Positions 8,608 through 16,914 of a DNA stretch of 64,000 nt are shown here, one piece after another. Made by a program: the position numbers and the translations under genes. Numbering within the stretch: position 1 is the stretch's first letter; each line of letters starts with the position of its first letter. Source of the stretch: Opitutales bacterium (GTDB taxonomy: Bacteria; Verrucomicrobiota; Verrucomicrobiia; Opitutales; UBA953); the NCBI GenBank assembly GCA_017440935.1, contig JAFSAO010000006.1, positions 1-64,000 on the forward strand. The letters run 5' to 3'. The notes beneath the pieces were generated by a model, which saw only the letters and a list, made by a program, of their open reading frames with translations, was not told where the DNA came from and did not search any database.

Positions 8608-10809
8608 ATGAAACATTTTCTCGCCTCCGCCCTGTTCTGCTTTTGCTCGATAAACGTTCCCGCAACGGCAATCGAAGGTCTCGTTCCCTTGCCCGTTTCC
8701 GTCGAAAAAACGTCCGCTACACCGGTCGTCCTAACCGACGCGAACGACGGAAAAATCCGCGTCATCGACACCGAATCCGCCAGACGCGCCGCCGCCTATT
8801 TCCTAAACGCCGCCCGCGAAAAAAAATTAAAAATCGGCGGAGAAAAAATCATTTTCGCTTCGCTTGAAAATCCGGAAATCATTCGCGGGAACGCCGAAGG
8901 CTACGTCCTCGAAATCGGCGACGGGAAAATCAAACTTTCGGCAAACACTTACGCCGGTTACTTTTACGCGATTCAGACACTCTTTCAAATATTCCCGCGC
9001 GAAGCCGACGGGAACGGCGAAATCTCGCTCCCGCCCTGCAAAATCGTCGATTATCCGCGTTTCGCGTGGCGCGGGTTCATGCTCGATTCCGTTCGCCACT
9101 TCCAATCTGTGGAATGGATAAAAAAACTCATCGACGTGCTCGCTTCGCAAAAAATCAACACGCTGCATTGGCATTTGACGGACGATCAAGGCTGGCGCAT
9201 CGAAATCAAAAAATACCCGAAACTCACGCAACAGGCGGCGTGGCGCGAACACATCGGCTTCGGATTGGAGCCGAATCAGTCCGAACACTACGACAAAGCC
9301 GGTCGCTACGGCGGGTTTTACTCACAGGATGAAATTCGCGAAATCGTCCGCTACGCCGCGTCGCGCAATATCACCGTCGTTCCCGAAATCGAACTTCCCG
9401 GGCACGCCGTTGCCGCGCTCTCCGTGTATCCGGAATTCGGATGCACGGGCGGACCGTATGAAATCCGCCTCATCGGCGGCGTTTCCGACGATGTTTACTG
9501 CGCAGGGAACGAAGCCGTTTACACTTTTTGGGAAAATATTTTTGACGAAGTCACACAACTTTTTCCGGGAAAATTCGTTCATGTCGGCGGAGACGAATGC
9601 CCGAAAATTCGTTGGGAAAACTGCCCGAAGTGCCAAGCTAAAATTCGTGCGGAAAACCTGAAAAACGAGCACGAGTTGCAAAGCTACGTTATCCGCCGCA
9701 TGGAAAAAGTGCTTTCGCAACGCGGGAAACGCCTCATCGGTTGGGACGAAATTCTCGAAGGCGGACTCGCTCCCGAAGCAACGGTCATGAGCTGGCGCGG
9801 CGCAAAAGGCGGCGTAGAAGCCGCAAAAATGCAACACGATGTCGTGATGTCGCCGAACTCGCATTGCTACTACGATTACTCGCAGGCACATTCCGGCGAG
9901 CCGCGCTCTTTCGGCGGATTTATCCCGCTCGAACGCGCCTACGAATTCAACCCGACGGAAGGTGTTCCCGCGAAATTCCACAAACACATTCTCGGCGGAC
10001 AGGCAAACCTTTGGACAGAATACATTCCCAACGAAAAACACGCCGAATATATGCTTGCTCCGCGCATTTCCGCTCTCGCCGAAGCGACGTGGACGCCGCA
10101 GGAACTGCGCTCGTGGGAAGATTTTCAAAACCGCATGGTGCACCAATACGCGCGCTTCGGCGAAGCCGACGTAAACTACCGTCGCCCGGAAGCTGTCCAG
10201 ATTCTCGTCGAAAACGGACAACTCCGCTTCCGCCCGGACCTGCGAAACGCGAAAGTCGTTTTCACGCTCGACGGAAATGAACCGACGGCGGAATCGCAGA
10301 GTGCCGCGCCGGATGTGTGCGTTCCCGTTCCCGCGGGCGACGTAGCCGTATGCGTCCGAGCTCGCACCGTTTTCCCGGATGGCTCGCTCGGAAGAATCAA
10401 CGAGCGTTTCCTGAATTTGCCGAAAGCCAAAGTTATTTCAACACTCAACACGGAAGCCGGAAACGTGCCTTCCCGTGCCTTCGACGGTTCCCGCGAAGCC
10501 GTCTATTGGGCAAACGGCGGTGCGCGCGTCGGCGACACCGTTGCCGTGGTTTTTGAACAAACTCAAACGCCGAAACACGTCAGTTGCATCACCGGGAAAA
10601 ACGAAACCGGCGGCGGCGGAGACCGGCTTCACTCCGGCGTTTTGGAGATTTCGCCCGACGGCAAAACGTGGCTACCGGTCGCAGAATTTTCGCACGGATT
10701 TGCCGATGCCGAACTTCCTGCGGGAACGCAAGTCAAAGCGCTACGTCTGCGCGTCACGCAAGCGCAGGCGGAATGGCTTCTCGTCCGCGAATTTGAAATT
10801 CGGAATTAA
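8608..10809 (+). CDS. Secreted GH20 beta-N-acetylhexosaminidase
   Basis: This 733-residue enzyme has a signal peptide (about residues 1-21) and the GH20 layout. An N-terminal GH20b-like domain covers about 30-140. The catalytic barrel starts at YPRFAWRGFMLDSVRHF and includes HWHLTDDQGWRIEIKKYPKL. The catalytic pair D329-E330 lies in HVGGDECPK. The C-terminal region resembles a chitobiase-like plus galactose-binding-like module (LDGNEPT, then GDTVAVVFEQ). It removes terminal GlcNAc or GalNAc from glycans. In a gut bacterium this would suit mucin or other host glycan use, but that is inference. The 120-bp leader holds degenerate hairpin words and no clear promoter. Confidence 0.9.
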   Translation: MKHFLASALFCFCSINVPATAIEGLVPLPVSVEKTSATPVVLTDANDGKIRVIDTESARRAAAYFLNAAREKKLKIGGEKIIFASLENPEIIRGNAEGYVLEIGDGKIKLSANTYAGYFYAIQTLFQIFPREADGNGEISLPPCKIVDYPRFAWRGFMLDSVRHFQSVEWIKKLIDVLASQKINTLHWHLTDDQGWRIEIKKYPKLTQQAAWREHIGFGLEPNQSEHYDKAGRYGGFYSQDEIREIVRYAASRNITVVPEIELPGHAVAALSVYPEFGCTGGPYEIRLIGGVSDDVYCAGNEAVYTFWENIFDEVTQLFPGKFVHVGGDECPKIRWENCPKCQAKIRAENLKNEHELQSYVIRRMEKVLSQRGKRLIGWDEILEGGLAPEATVMSWRGAKGGVEAAKMQHDVVMSPNSHCYYDYSQAHSGEPRSFGGFIPLERAYEFNPTEGVPAKFHKHILGGQANLWTEYIPNEKHAEYMLAPRISALAEATWTPQELRSWEDFQNRMVHQYARFGEADVNYRRPEAVQILVENGQLRFRPDLRNAKVVFTLDGNEPTAESQSAAPDVCVPVPAGDVAVCVRARTVFPDGSLGRINERFLNLPKAKVISTLNTEAGNVPSRAFDGSREAVYWANGGARVGDTVAVVFEQTQTPKHVSCITGKNETGGGGDRLHSGVLEISPDGKTWLPVAEFSHGFADAELPAGTQVKALRLRVTQAQAEWLLVREFEIRN

Positions 10810-10830
10810 TCCGGGCGACGGGAAGAAAAA

Positions 10831-10866
10831 AATCGGCGAACGAAAATCTGTTCGCCGATTTTTTTT
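10831..10866. terminator. Bidirectional terminator between GH20 gene and polA
   Basis: The stem AATCGGCGAAC/GTTCGCCGATT encloses an 8-nt loop, with an A-run on the left and T-run on the right. It therefore serves both convergent genes and overlaps the polA stop codon. Confidence 0.9.
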
Positions 10867-13447
10867 ATTTCGCATCCGCCCAACTCTTGCCGGAAGCGGA
10901 ATCGGCGACAAGCGGAACGGCGAGCGGGAACGCCGCAGACATTTCTTCCGAAAGCAGTTTTTTCACGGTTTCGGCTTCCGCTTCGGGAACCTCGACCAGC
11001 AACTCGTCGTGAATCTGCAAAACGATTTTTGCCGCGGGAACGTCTTTTTTCAAGCGCTTGTGCACGCGGAGCATCGCGATTTTAATGATGTCCGCCGCAG
11101 TTCCCTGAATCGGCGCATTGAGCGCCACGCGTTCGCCGAAAGCACGCACGTTGTGGTTGGACGAAGCGAGTTCGGGCATGGCGCGGCGGCGTCCGAGCAA
11201 AGTTGAGACGAAACCGTCCGACTTCGCTTTTTCGACCACGTTTTTCATGTAGTCGCGCACTCCGGAATATTTTTCCAAATAATTTTCGATATAGCGCTTC
11301 GCATCACGGCGGGCGACGCCGAGATCCTGCGCGAGCGAAAATTCGCCGATTCCATAAACGATTCCGAAATTCACCGCTTTGGCGTGGCGGCGCATGAGCG
11401 GCGTAATCTGAACGGGAACGGCGCGGAAAATCTGGCACGCCGTCACGGTGTGAATGTCTTCCCCGTCGCGAAATGCTTTTTGCATCGCGGCGTCGCCGGA
11501 AATGTGCGCCAGCACGCGCAATTCGATTTGCGAATAGTCGGCATCGACCAACACGTTCCCGCGTTCGGCGACAAACATTTTCCGCATTTCGTTTCCGAGT
11601 TCGCCGCGCGTCGGCACATTTTGAAGATTCGGGTCGGAAGAACTGAGGCGCCCCGTAGCGGTAATCGTCATGTTAAACGTCGTGTGAATACGCCCGTCAG
11701 CGGCGATCGCGTCGATTAGACCGTCGGCAATGGTTTTCAGTTTCGAGAATTGACGAAATTCTCCGATTTTGCCGACAACGGGGTGAAGCGGTTCCAGTTC
11801 TTTGAGCACGTCCGCGTTGGTGGAATAGCCCGTTTTCGTCTTTTTCTTCGCCGGCAAACCGAGTTTTTCAAAAAGAACTTCGCCGAGTTGCTTCGGGGAA
11901 TTTAGGTTAAATTCCGTTCCCGCGAGCGAGAAAACTTCGCTCTGTGCCGCTTGCGCGCGAGTATCCGTTTCGCGGGAAAACGCCTCAAGTTTTTCTCGGT
12001 CGACGGCAATTCCGACGTGTTCCGCTTCCGCGAGCACGGCACAAAGAGGAAATTCGATTTCACGATAAAGTTTTGCCAAGCCCGCCGCGTCCAGTGCCGG
12101 AATTTGCGCTTCGCAAAATTCTTTCACAAGGAGCGCGCGTGCGGTTGCGGGAACGTCCTCCGGAAGCGGAGCAACCGCGCGTGTCGGTTCCAGCAAATAC
12201 GCGGCAAGCGCGGTGTCGAAAACAAAACCGTCGGATGGAAGCCCGGCGGCAAGGCACGCCCGCATCAACGCTTTTACGTCGTGCGCGACTTTTTTGACGC
12301 TTCCGCCGAAAAATTTTTCCGAAAAAGCGCGAAAATCCGCCGGAGGAAATTTTTCCGAAGAAATTTCCGCGACACGCGTTCCCGCGACCACTGCGAGCGA
12401 GGCAAGCGGATTTTCTGATTTTGTATCCGAAAAAACATAGACACGCTCCTGCTTCTCGCAATGTGTAAGAAATTCCGACAACGACGAAATTTCGGCAAGC
12501 GCGGGAACGCCGTCCGATTTTTCCGCCGCACTTTCTCCGCTTGCGAAAAGCGGCAAATCGTCGTTCCCGCCGTCTGCGGGAGCGAGATTCCACTTAGCAA
12601 TGAGCTTGGAAAATTCCAACTTTTTGAAAAGCGTGTAAAGAGCGGGAACATCCGGCTCGACGCGCAGATTTTTTTCCGGAGAAAACGCAATCGGAGCGTC
12701 CGTGCGAATCGTCGCCAAGTCATACGATTCAAAGGCGCTTTCGCGTCCCGCTTCGAGTTTTTTTCTCACGGAAGCGGAAACGTCGATTGTATCCAAATTT
12801 TCATAGACGGAAGAAATCGGTCCGAATTTTTTAATAAGCTCCGTCGCCGTTTTTTCGCCGATTCCGGCAACGCCTTTGATGTTGTCCGACGAATCGCCCA
12901 TCAGCGCTTTCAAGTCCACGATTTGCGCGGGAACGAAGCCATAGGCTTCAAAAAAACTCGCCGGGGAAAATTCCTTGGTTTCGGTTTTCCCCATGCGGGA
13001 AACGACGAGTTTGACGTGAACGCGCTCGGTAACGAGCTGAAGGCTGTCGCGGTCTCCCGTAACAATTTCGCAATCCCAACCCGCCGCCTCACAATGCACG
13101 CCGATGGTTCCGAGCAAATCGTCCGCTTCCCAGCCGGCGAGTTCGTATGCGGGAACGCGCATCGCGGCGAGCACTTCTTTCAGGAGCGGGATTTGCGGGC
13201 GAAGTTCATCCGGCATCGGTCGGCGACCGGCTTTGTAATCGGCGTATTTTTCGTGGCGAAACGTCGGCGCGTGCACATCGAAGCAAACGCAAAGCGCGTC
13301 GGGTTTGCTCTCGTCGAGGAGCTTGGAAAGAATCGTGAGAAAACCGTAAACGGCGTTGGTCGGTATGCCGTCGCGCGTGGTCAGAAGCCGCACGCCGTAA
13401 AATGCGCGGTTAACAATGCTGTTTCCGTCCAAAACCATCAATTTCAT
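10865..13447 (-). CDS. polA: DNA polymerase I
   Basis: This family A polymerase of about 860 residues acts in repair and Okazaki fragment processing. It opens with MKLMVLDGNSIVNRAFYGV, the 5' nuclease domain (GWEADDLLGT, SSDNIKGVAGIGEKTA). The middle 3'-5' exonuclease-like domain lacks the Asp-x-Glu signature, reading YVFSDTKSEN instead, so proofreading is probably lost. The polymerase domain has DADYSQIELRVLAH, RRHAKAVNFGIVYG and QIHDELLVEVP. The frame is open upstream, but the ATG at 13447 starts on the conserved core; 13459 is the alternative. No clear Shine-Dalgarno is present. Confidence 0.95.
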   Translation of the reverse strand: MKLMVLDGNSIVNRAFYGVRLLTTRDGIPTNAVYGFLTILSKLLDESKPDALCVCFDVHAPTFRHEKYADYKAGRRPMPDELRPQIPLLKEVLAAMRVPAYELAGWEADDLLGTIGVHCEAAGWDCEIVTGDRDSLQLVTERVHVKLVVSRMGKTETKEFSPASFFEAYGFVPAQIVDLKALMGDSSDNIKGVAGIGEKTATELIKKFGPISSVYENLDTIDVSASVRKKLEAGRESAFESYDLATIRTDAPIAFSPEKNLRVEPDVPALYTLFKKLEFSKLIAKWNLAPADGGNDDLPLFASGESAAEKSDGVPALAEISSLSEFLTHCEKQERVYVFSDTKSENPLASLAVVAGTRVAEISSEKFPPADFRAFSEKFFGGSVKKVAHDVKALMRACLAAGLPSDGFVFDTALAAYLLEPTRAVAPLPEDVPATARALLVKEFCEAQIPALDAAGLAKLYREIEFPLCAVLAEAEHVGIAVDREKLEAFSRETDTRAQAAQSEVFSLAGTEFNLNSPKQLGEVLFEKLGLPAKKKTKTGYSTNADVLKELEPLHPVVGKIGEFRQFSKLKTIADGLIDAIAADGRIHTTFNMTITATGRLSSSDPNLQNVPTRGELGNEMRKMFVAERGNVLVDADYSQIELRVLAHISGDAAMQKAFRDGEDIHTVTACQIFRAVPVQITPLMRRHAKAVNFGIVYGIGEFSLAQDLGVARRDAKRYIENYLEKYSGVRDYMKNVVEKAKSDGFVSTLLGRRRAMPELASSNHNVRAFGERVALNAPIQGTAADIIKIAMLRVHKRLKKDVPAAKIVLQIHDELLVEVPEAEAETVKKLLSEEMSAAFPLAVPLVADSASGKSWADAK

Positions 13448-13541
13448 ACGGTGTTGCATTTTTTTTATAAAACGCGGCGGAGGCAAAGGAAAAAAGCCGT
13501 TTTTTATCGCCTCGGAACGGCTTTTGCGGGAGGATGTGCGC

Positions 13542-14576
13542 ATGAAATTTTCCCGAACAGTCATTGAACGCATGGCGGTCGAACTTCCCGACGAAGTTTG
13601 GAGCTCCGAGTTGCTCGAAGAAAAACTCGCGCCCGTTTACTGCCGCCTGAAACTCCCGCAGGGACGTCTCGAACTGATGACGGGAATCCGGGAACGCCGT
13701 TTTTGGAGCCGCCCGACGCTTCCGTCGCAGGCGTCCGCCATGGCAGGGAAAAAGGCGATGCACGCGGCGGGAACGCGACCGGAAGACATCGACCTGCTGA
13801 TTCACTCCGCCGTCTGCCGAGACCGACTCGAGCCGTCCACCGCCGCCTATGTGCATGGCTTGCTCGGGCTGACGCAACGCACGATGATTTTTGACGTTTC
13901 CAATGCGTGTCTCGGCTTCCTGAATGCGATGGTCGTTGCCGCCAACATGATTGAGAGCGGGCAAATTCGCCGCGCACTTATTTGCTCCGGCGAAAACGGA
14001 CGCCCGCTCGTTGAAAACACGATTGCGAAACTCAATTCCGACGAAACACTGACGCGCAATTCCATCAAGCCGTATTTTGCGAATTTCACAATCGGAGCCG
14101 GAGCGGTTGCCGCCGTGCTTGCGCGCGAAGACCTCGCTCCCGCAGGTTCGCCGAAACTCATCGGCGGAATTGTTGCAACGGATTCTGACGCGAACCGCCT
14201 TTGCGAGGGCGACACGAGCGGAAACGCGCTCGCCATGCAGACGGATTCGGAAAAACTGCTCGAAGCGGGAATCGACCTCGCCGCGCGTGCGTGGGCGGAT
14301 TTCAAGGCAGAAACGGGCTGGGACGAAAACGTTCCCGCGCACGTTATTACGCATCAGGTCGGCGTGCGTCATTCGTCCGCGCTGTTTGCGAAACTCGGGC
14401 TCGATCCCGCGAAGGACCGCCGCAGTTTTGATCGCCTCGGGAACGTCGGATCCGTCTCACTTCCGGCGACACTTGCGCTTTACGCCGAAGCGGGAACGTT
14501 CAAATCCGGCGAGAAAGCCGCCTTGCTCGGAATCGGCTCCGGGCTAAGCTCGCTCATGCTCGGCGTGGAATTTTAA
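13542..14576 (+). CDS. OleA-like thiolase / 3-oxoacyl-ACP synthase III family
   Basis: This 344-residue thiolase-fold enzyme carries catalytic Cys in SNACLGF (C123), His in VITHQVG (H271) and Asn in LGNVGSVSLP (N301). A glutamate in CRDRLEPST (E97) lies 26 residues before the cysteine, the spacing of Glu117 and Cys143 as I recall them for Xanthomonas OleA. OleA joins two fatty acyl-CoAs head to head in long-chain hydrocarbon synthesis. FabH-type enzymes, which start fatty acid synthesis, are the alternative. No oleB, oleC or oleD lies nearby. GCGGGAGG at 13527-13533 is a good ribosome-binding site for the ATG at 13542, with GTG at 13536 also possible. Confidence 0.8.
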   Translation: MKFSRTVIERMAVELPDEVWSSELLEEKLAPVYCRLKLPQGRLELMTGIRERRFWSRPTLPSQASAMAGKKAMHAAGTRPEDIDLLIHSAVCRDRLEPSTAAYVHGLLGLTQRTMIFDVSNACLGFLNAMVVAANMIESGQIRRALICSGENGRPLVENTIAKLNSDETLTRNSIKPYFANFTIGAGAVAAVLAREDLAPAGSPKLIGGIVATDSDANRLCEGDTSGNALAMQTDSEKLLEAGIDLAARAWADFKAETGWDENVPAHVITHQVGVRHSSALFAKLGLDPAKDRRSFDRLGNVGSVSLPATLALYAEAGTFKSGEKAALLGIGSGLSSLMLGVEF

Positions 14577-14756
14577 AATTTCCGAAATTTCGGAACGACG
14601 CGTAGGAATCAGAGCGGCGGAAACGTATTTCCGTTCCCCGCTTTCGGTTTCTAATTCTTTGTTCCGAAGCCATTCCTTTCTTGAAAAACCACAAGGGAGC
14701 GCGCATCATTTCTTCTTTCTCAAAGCTTTTTGAAAACCCTTTACAACATTACGCTC

Positions 14757-16142
14757 ATGCCCAAAGTTCTCCTGAAAGAAATCGATCCCCGCGAACAAAA
14801 ACAAATCGCCGCCGCAGAAAACGCCATTGCACGCGGCAATCCGCAATTTGCTGCAGAAACCTGCCAAGCTGTTCTCGGTCGACATCCGGAATGCACGGAA
14901 GTGCGCCGCATTCTCCGCCGGGCGCAAAAAGCGATTTGCGGGAACAAGCCGGCGGGAAGCGGTTTCGGGAAACTGCTCAGCTCCGTTTCTTTGGCGGGAA
15001 AATCCTCCGTCGCCAAGTCCAACCCGACGGCGGCAATGGAACACGCGGAAAAAATGCTCGCGAAAAATCCTTTCGATATTCCCGCCAATAAATTGCTCGC
15101 GGCGGCGGCGGAAACGCTCGGGCTTTGGGACGCCGTCGCTCTCGCCTACGAGGAAATCGTCGCCGTTGAGCCCAAAACGGAAAACTACAAACTCCTCGTC
15201 AACGCTTATTTGAACGATGGTGACGGCGACCGCGCGGAAAAAGCCGTCAACGGAGCTTTGAAGAAATTCCCCGGCGACGGCGATTTGCAGGAACTCGCCC
15301 GCCAAGTTTCCGTCAAAATGACGATGAAGAAAAGCTGGGACAACGACGGTGACTACCGCAGCAAAATCGCCGACAAGGACAAAGCGTTGGAACTTGAAAA
15401 GAAATCCCGTGTCGTTTCCGACGCGGAATCGGCAGCGGCGGAAATTCCGAAACTCCTCGAAGCCGCACAAGCCGATCCCGAAAACACGCAAATCTTCCGC
15501 GATCTTTCCCGCAACTACAAAATTGCGGGCGACCTCAATGCCGCAATTTGGGCAATTCAGCAGGCACGCCAAACGACCAACGGAAAAACCGACGCAACGC
15601 TTGAAAAACTCGAACACTCGCTCACGACGGAAAACTACGAAAACTGCATCCGCGCCGCCGAAAAAGTCGTCGCCGAAAATCCCGGGAACGCCGAATATGC
15701 GGACTATTTGGAAAAACTCCGCGAAGCGGAAAAAGCCTATAAACTGCAGGCGATCCAGACGCTCGTCGAAAAATACCCGAACGATTACAACTATCGCTAC
15801 GATCTCGGTTTGATGTTGCTCTCCTCCGGGGACATCAACGGCGCAATTCGCGAACTCCAACTTGCACAGCGTTCGCCGAAAAACCGCCATCTGGCGATGC
15901 TCAATCTCGGACGTGCGTTCATCGCGGGCAGCAAATACGACCTCGCCGCTGACCAGCTTGCCGTCGCCAAGGGCGAAATCGGTTTGATGAACGAGCTGAA
16001 AAAAGACGTGATTTACGAACTTGCCGACGCTTTGGAAAAATCCGGAAAACGCGAAGAAGCTATCGCCGAATACAAAGCGCTCTACATGGCAGATTCGACC
16101 TACAAGGACGTTTCCGAAAAAATCAACGCGTTCTACAAATAA
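14757..16142 (+). CDS. Tetratricopeptide repeat protein
   Basis: This 461-residue protein is made of helical repeats. TPR-like units are visible at ENAIARGNPQFAAETCQAVL, AEKMLAKNPFDIPANKLLA, EEIVAVEPKTENYKLLV, AEKVVAENPGNAEYADYL, and further on towards EAIAEYKALYMADSTYK. It has no signal peptide or membrane helix and probably acts as a cytoplasmic scaffold. The ATG at 14757 is preferred to the in-frame TTG at 14730. No partner is evident from the neighbourhood. The SIS-domain gene follows after an intra-operon spacer. Confidence 0.8.
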   Translation: MPKVLLKEIDPREQKQIAAAENAIARGNPQFAAETCQAVLGRHPECTEVRRILRRAQKAICGNKPAGSGFGKLLSSVSLAGKSSVAKSNPTAAMEHAEKMLAKNPFDIPANKLLAAAAETLGLWDAVALAYEEIVAVEPKTENYKLLVNAYLNDGDGDRAEKAVNGALKKFPGDGDLQELARQVSVKMTMKKSWDNDGDYRSKIADKDKALELEKKSRVVSDAESAAAEIPKLLEAAQADPENTQIFRDLSRNYKIAGDLNAAIWAIQQARQTTNGKTDATLEKLEHSLTTENYENCIRAAEKVVAENPGNAEYADYLEKLREAEKAYKLQAIQTLVEKYPNDYNYRYDLGLMLLSSGDINGAIRELQLAQRSPKNRHLAMLNLGRAFIAGSKYDLAADQLAVAKGEIGLMNELKKDVIYELADALEKSGKREEAIAEYKALYMADSTYKDVSEKINAFYK

Positions 16143-16215
16143 GAAAAGAGTTAAGAGCGAGGAATTAGGGATAAGAAAACCTTCCTGATTCCTACTTTTT
16201 CATTTCTAATTTTTT
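16143..16215. repeat. Intra-operon quasi-palindromic spacer 2
   Basis: A purine-rich left arm (words such as GAAAAGAGTTAAGAGC and GAGGAATTAGGG) is followed by a pyrimidine-rich right arm (CCTGATTCCTACTTTTTC). The arms are loosely complementary. The element lies between co-directional genes and ends just before the ATG at 16222. Confidence 0.55.
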
Positions 16216-16221
16216 CCCAAA

Positions 16222-16839
16222 ATGCCGCTTCATCCCCAAATTAAATTTCTGATTTCCCGCTATCCTGTCCTCGAAGCCTGCGGGAACGATATCCAGCGCG
16301 CCGTCGACGTGCTCGCCGAATCCTACCGCAACGGCGGGAAACTGCTCATCTGCGGGAACGGCGGAAGTGCCGCAGACGCAGACCATATTTCCGGCGAATT
16401 GCTTAAAGGCTTTTGCTCAAAGCGTCCGCTGAAACCCGATGCGCGGGAACGCCTCGGCGAAGAACTCGCCTCGCAGTTGCAGGATGCCCTGCCCGCGATT
16501 CCGCTCCACAGTCTCGGAGCAATCAACACGGCGTGGCTGAACGACTGCGATCCGTATTACGGCTACGCCCAACTCGTCTGGGGTTTGGGTAACAAAGGAG
16601 ACGTTTTGCTCGGACTTTCGACATCGGGAAATTCCAAAAACGTCGGCTACGCGATGCAGGTCGCCCGCGCCAAAGGCTTAGCGACCATCGGGCTTTCCGG
16701 AGCGACCGGAGGAAAGCTGAAATCACTCGCGGATGTATGTATCTGTGTTCCCGATACGGCGACGTTCAAAATTCAGGAACTTCATCTTCCCGTTTACCAT
16801 ACGATCTGCCTCGCGCTCGAAGATATTTTCTTCGGGTAA
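16222..16839 (+). CDS. gmhA: SIS-domain phosphoheptose isomerase-like protein
   Basis: This 205-residue protein has a single SIS domain with LLICGNGGSAADADHISGEL near the N-terminus, LLGLSTSGNSKNV in the middle and IQELHLPVYHTICLALE near the C-terminus. These are features of GmhA, which converts sedoheptulose 7-phosphate to heptose 7-phosphate for LPS core synthesis. The region SKRPLKPDARERLGEELASQLQ is an extended loop seen in some GmhA relatives. No other heptose gene is adjacent, and DiaA-like SIS proteins look similar, so the symbol is tentative. Confidence 0.75.
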   Translation: MPLHPQIKFLISRYPVLEACGNDIQRAVDVLAESYRNGGKLLICGNGGSAADADHISGELLKGFCSKRPLKPDARERLGEELASQLQDALPAIPLHSLGAINTAWLNDCDPYYGYAQLVWGLGNKGDVLLGLSTSGNSKNVGYAMQVARAKGLATIGLSGATGGKLKSLADVCICVPDTATFKIQELHLPVYHTICLALEDIFFG

Positions 16840-16878
16840 AAACGCGGACACTGTTCCCGTAAGGAAAATTTCCCCGAG

Positions 16879-16914
16879 TTCGTAGGAGTAATTTTACTCC
16901 TACGAATTTTTTTT
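16879..16914. terminator. Terminator between gmhA-like gene and lnt
   Basis: A perfect 12-bp stem, TTCGTAGGAGTA/TACTCCTACGAA, with a 4-nt loop and 8 T residues serves the plus-strand gene. It overlaps the end of convergent lnt. Confidence 0.9.
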
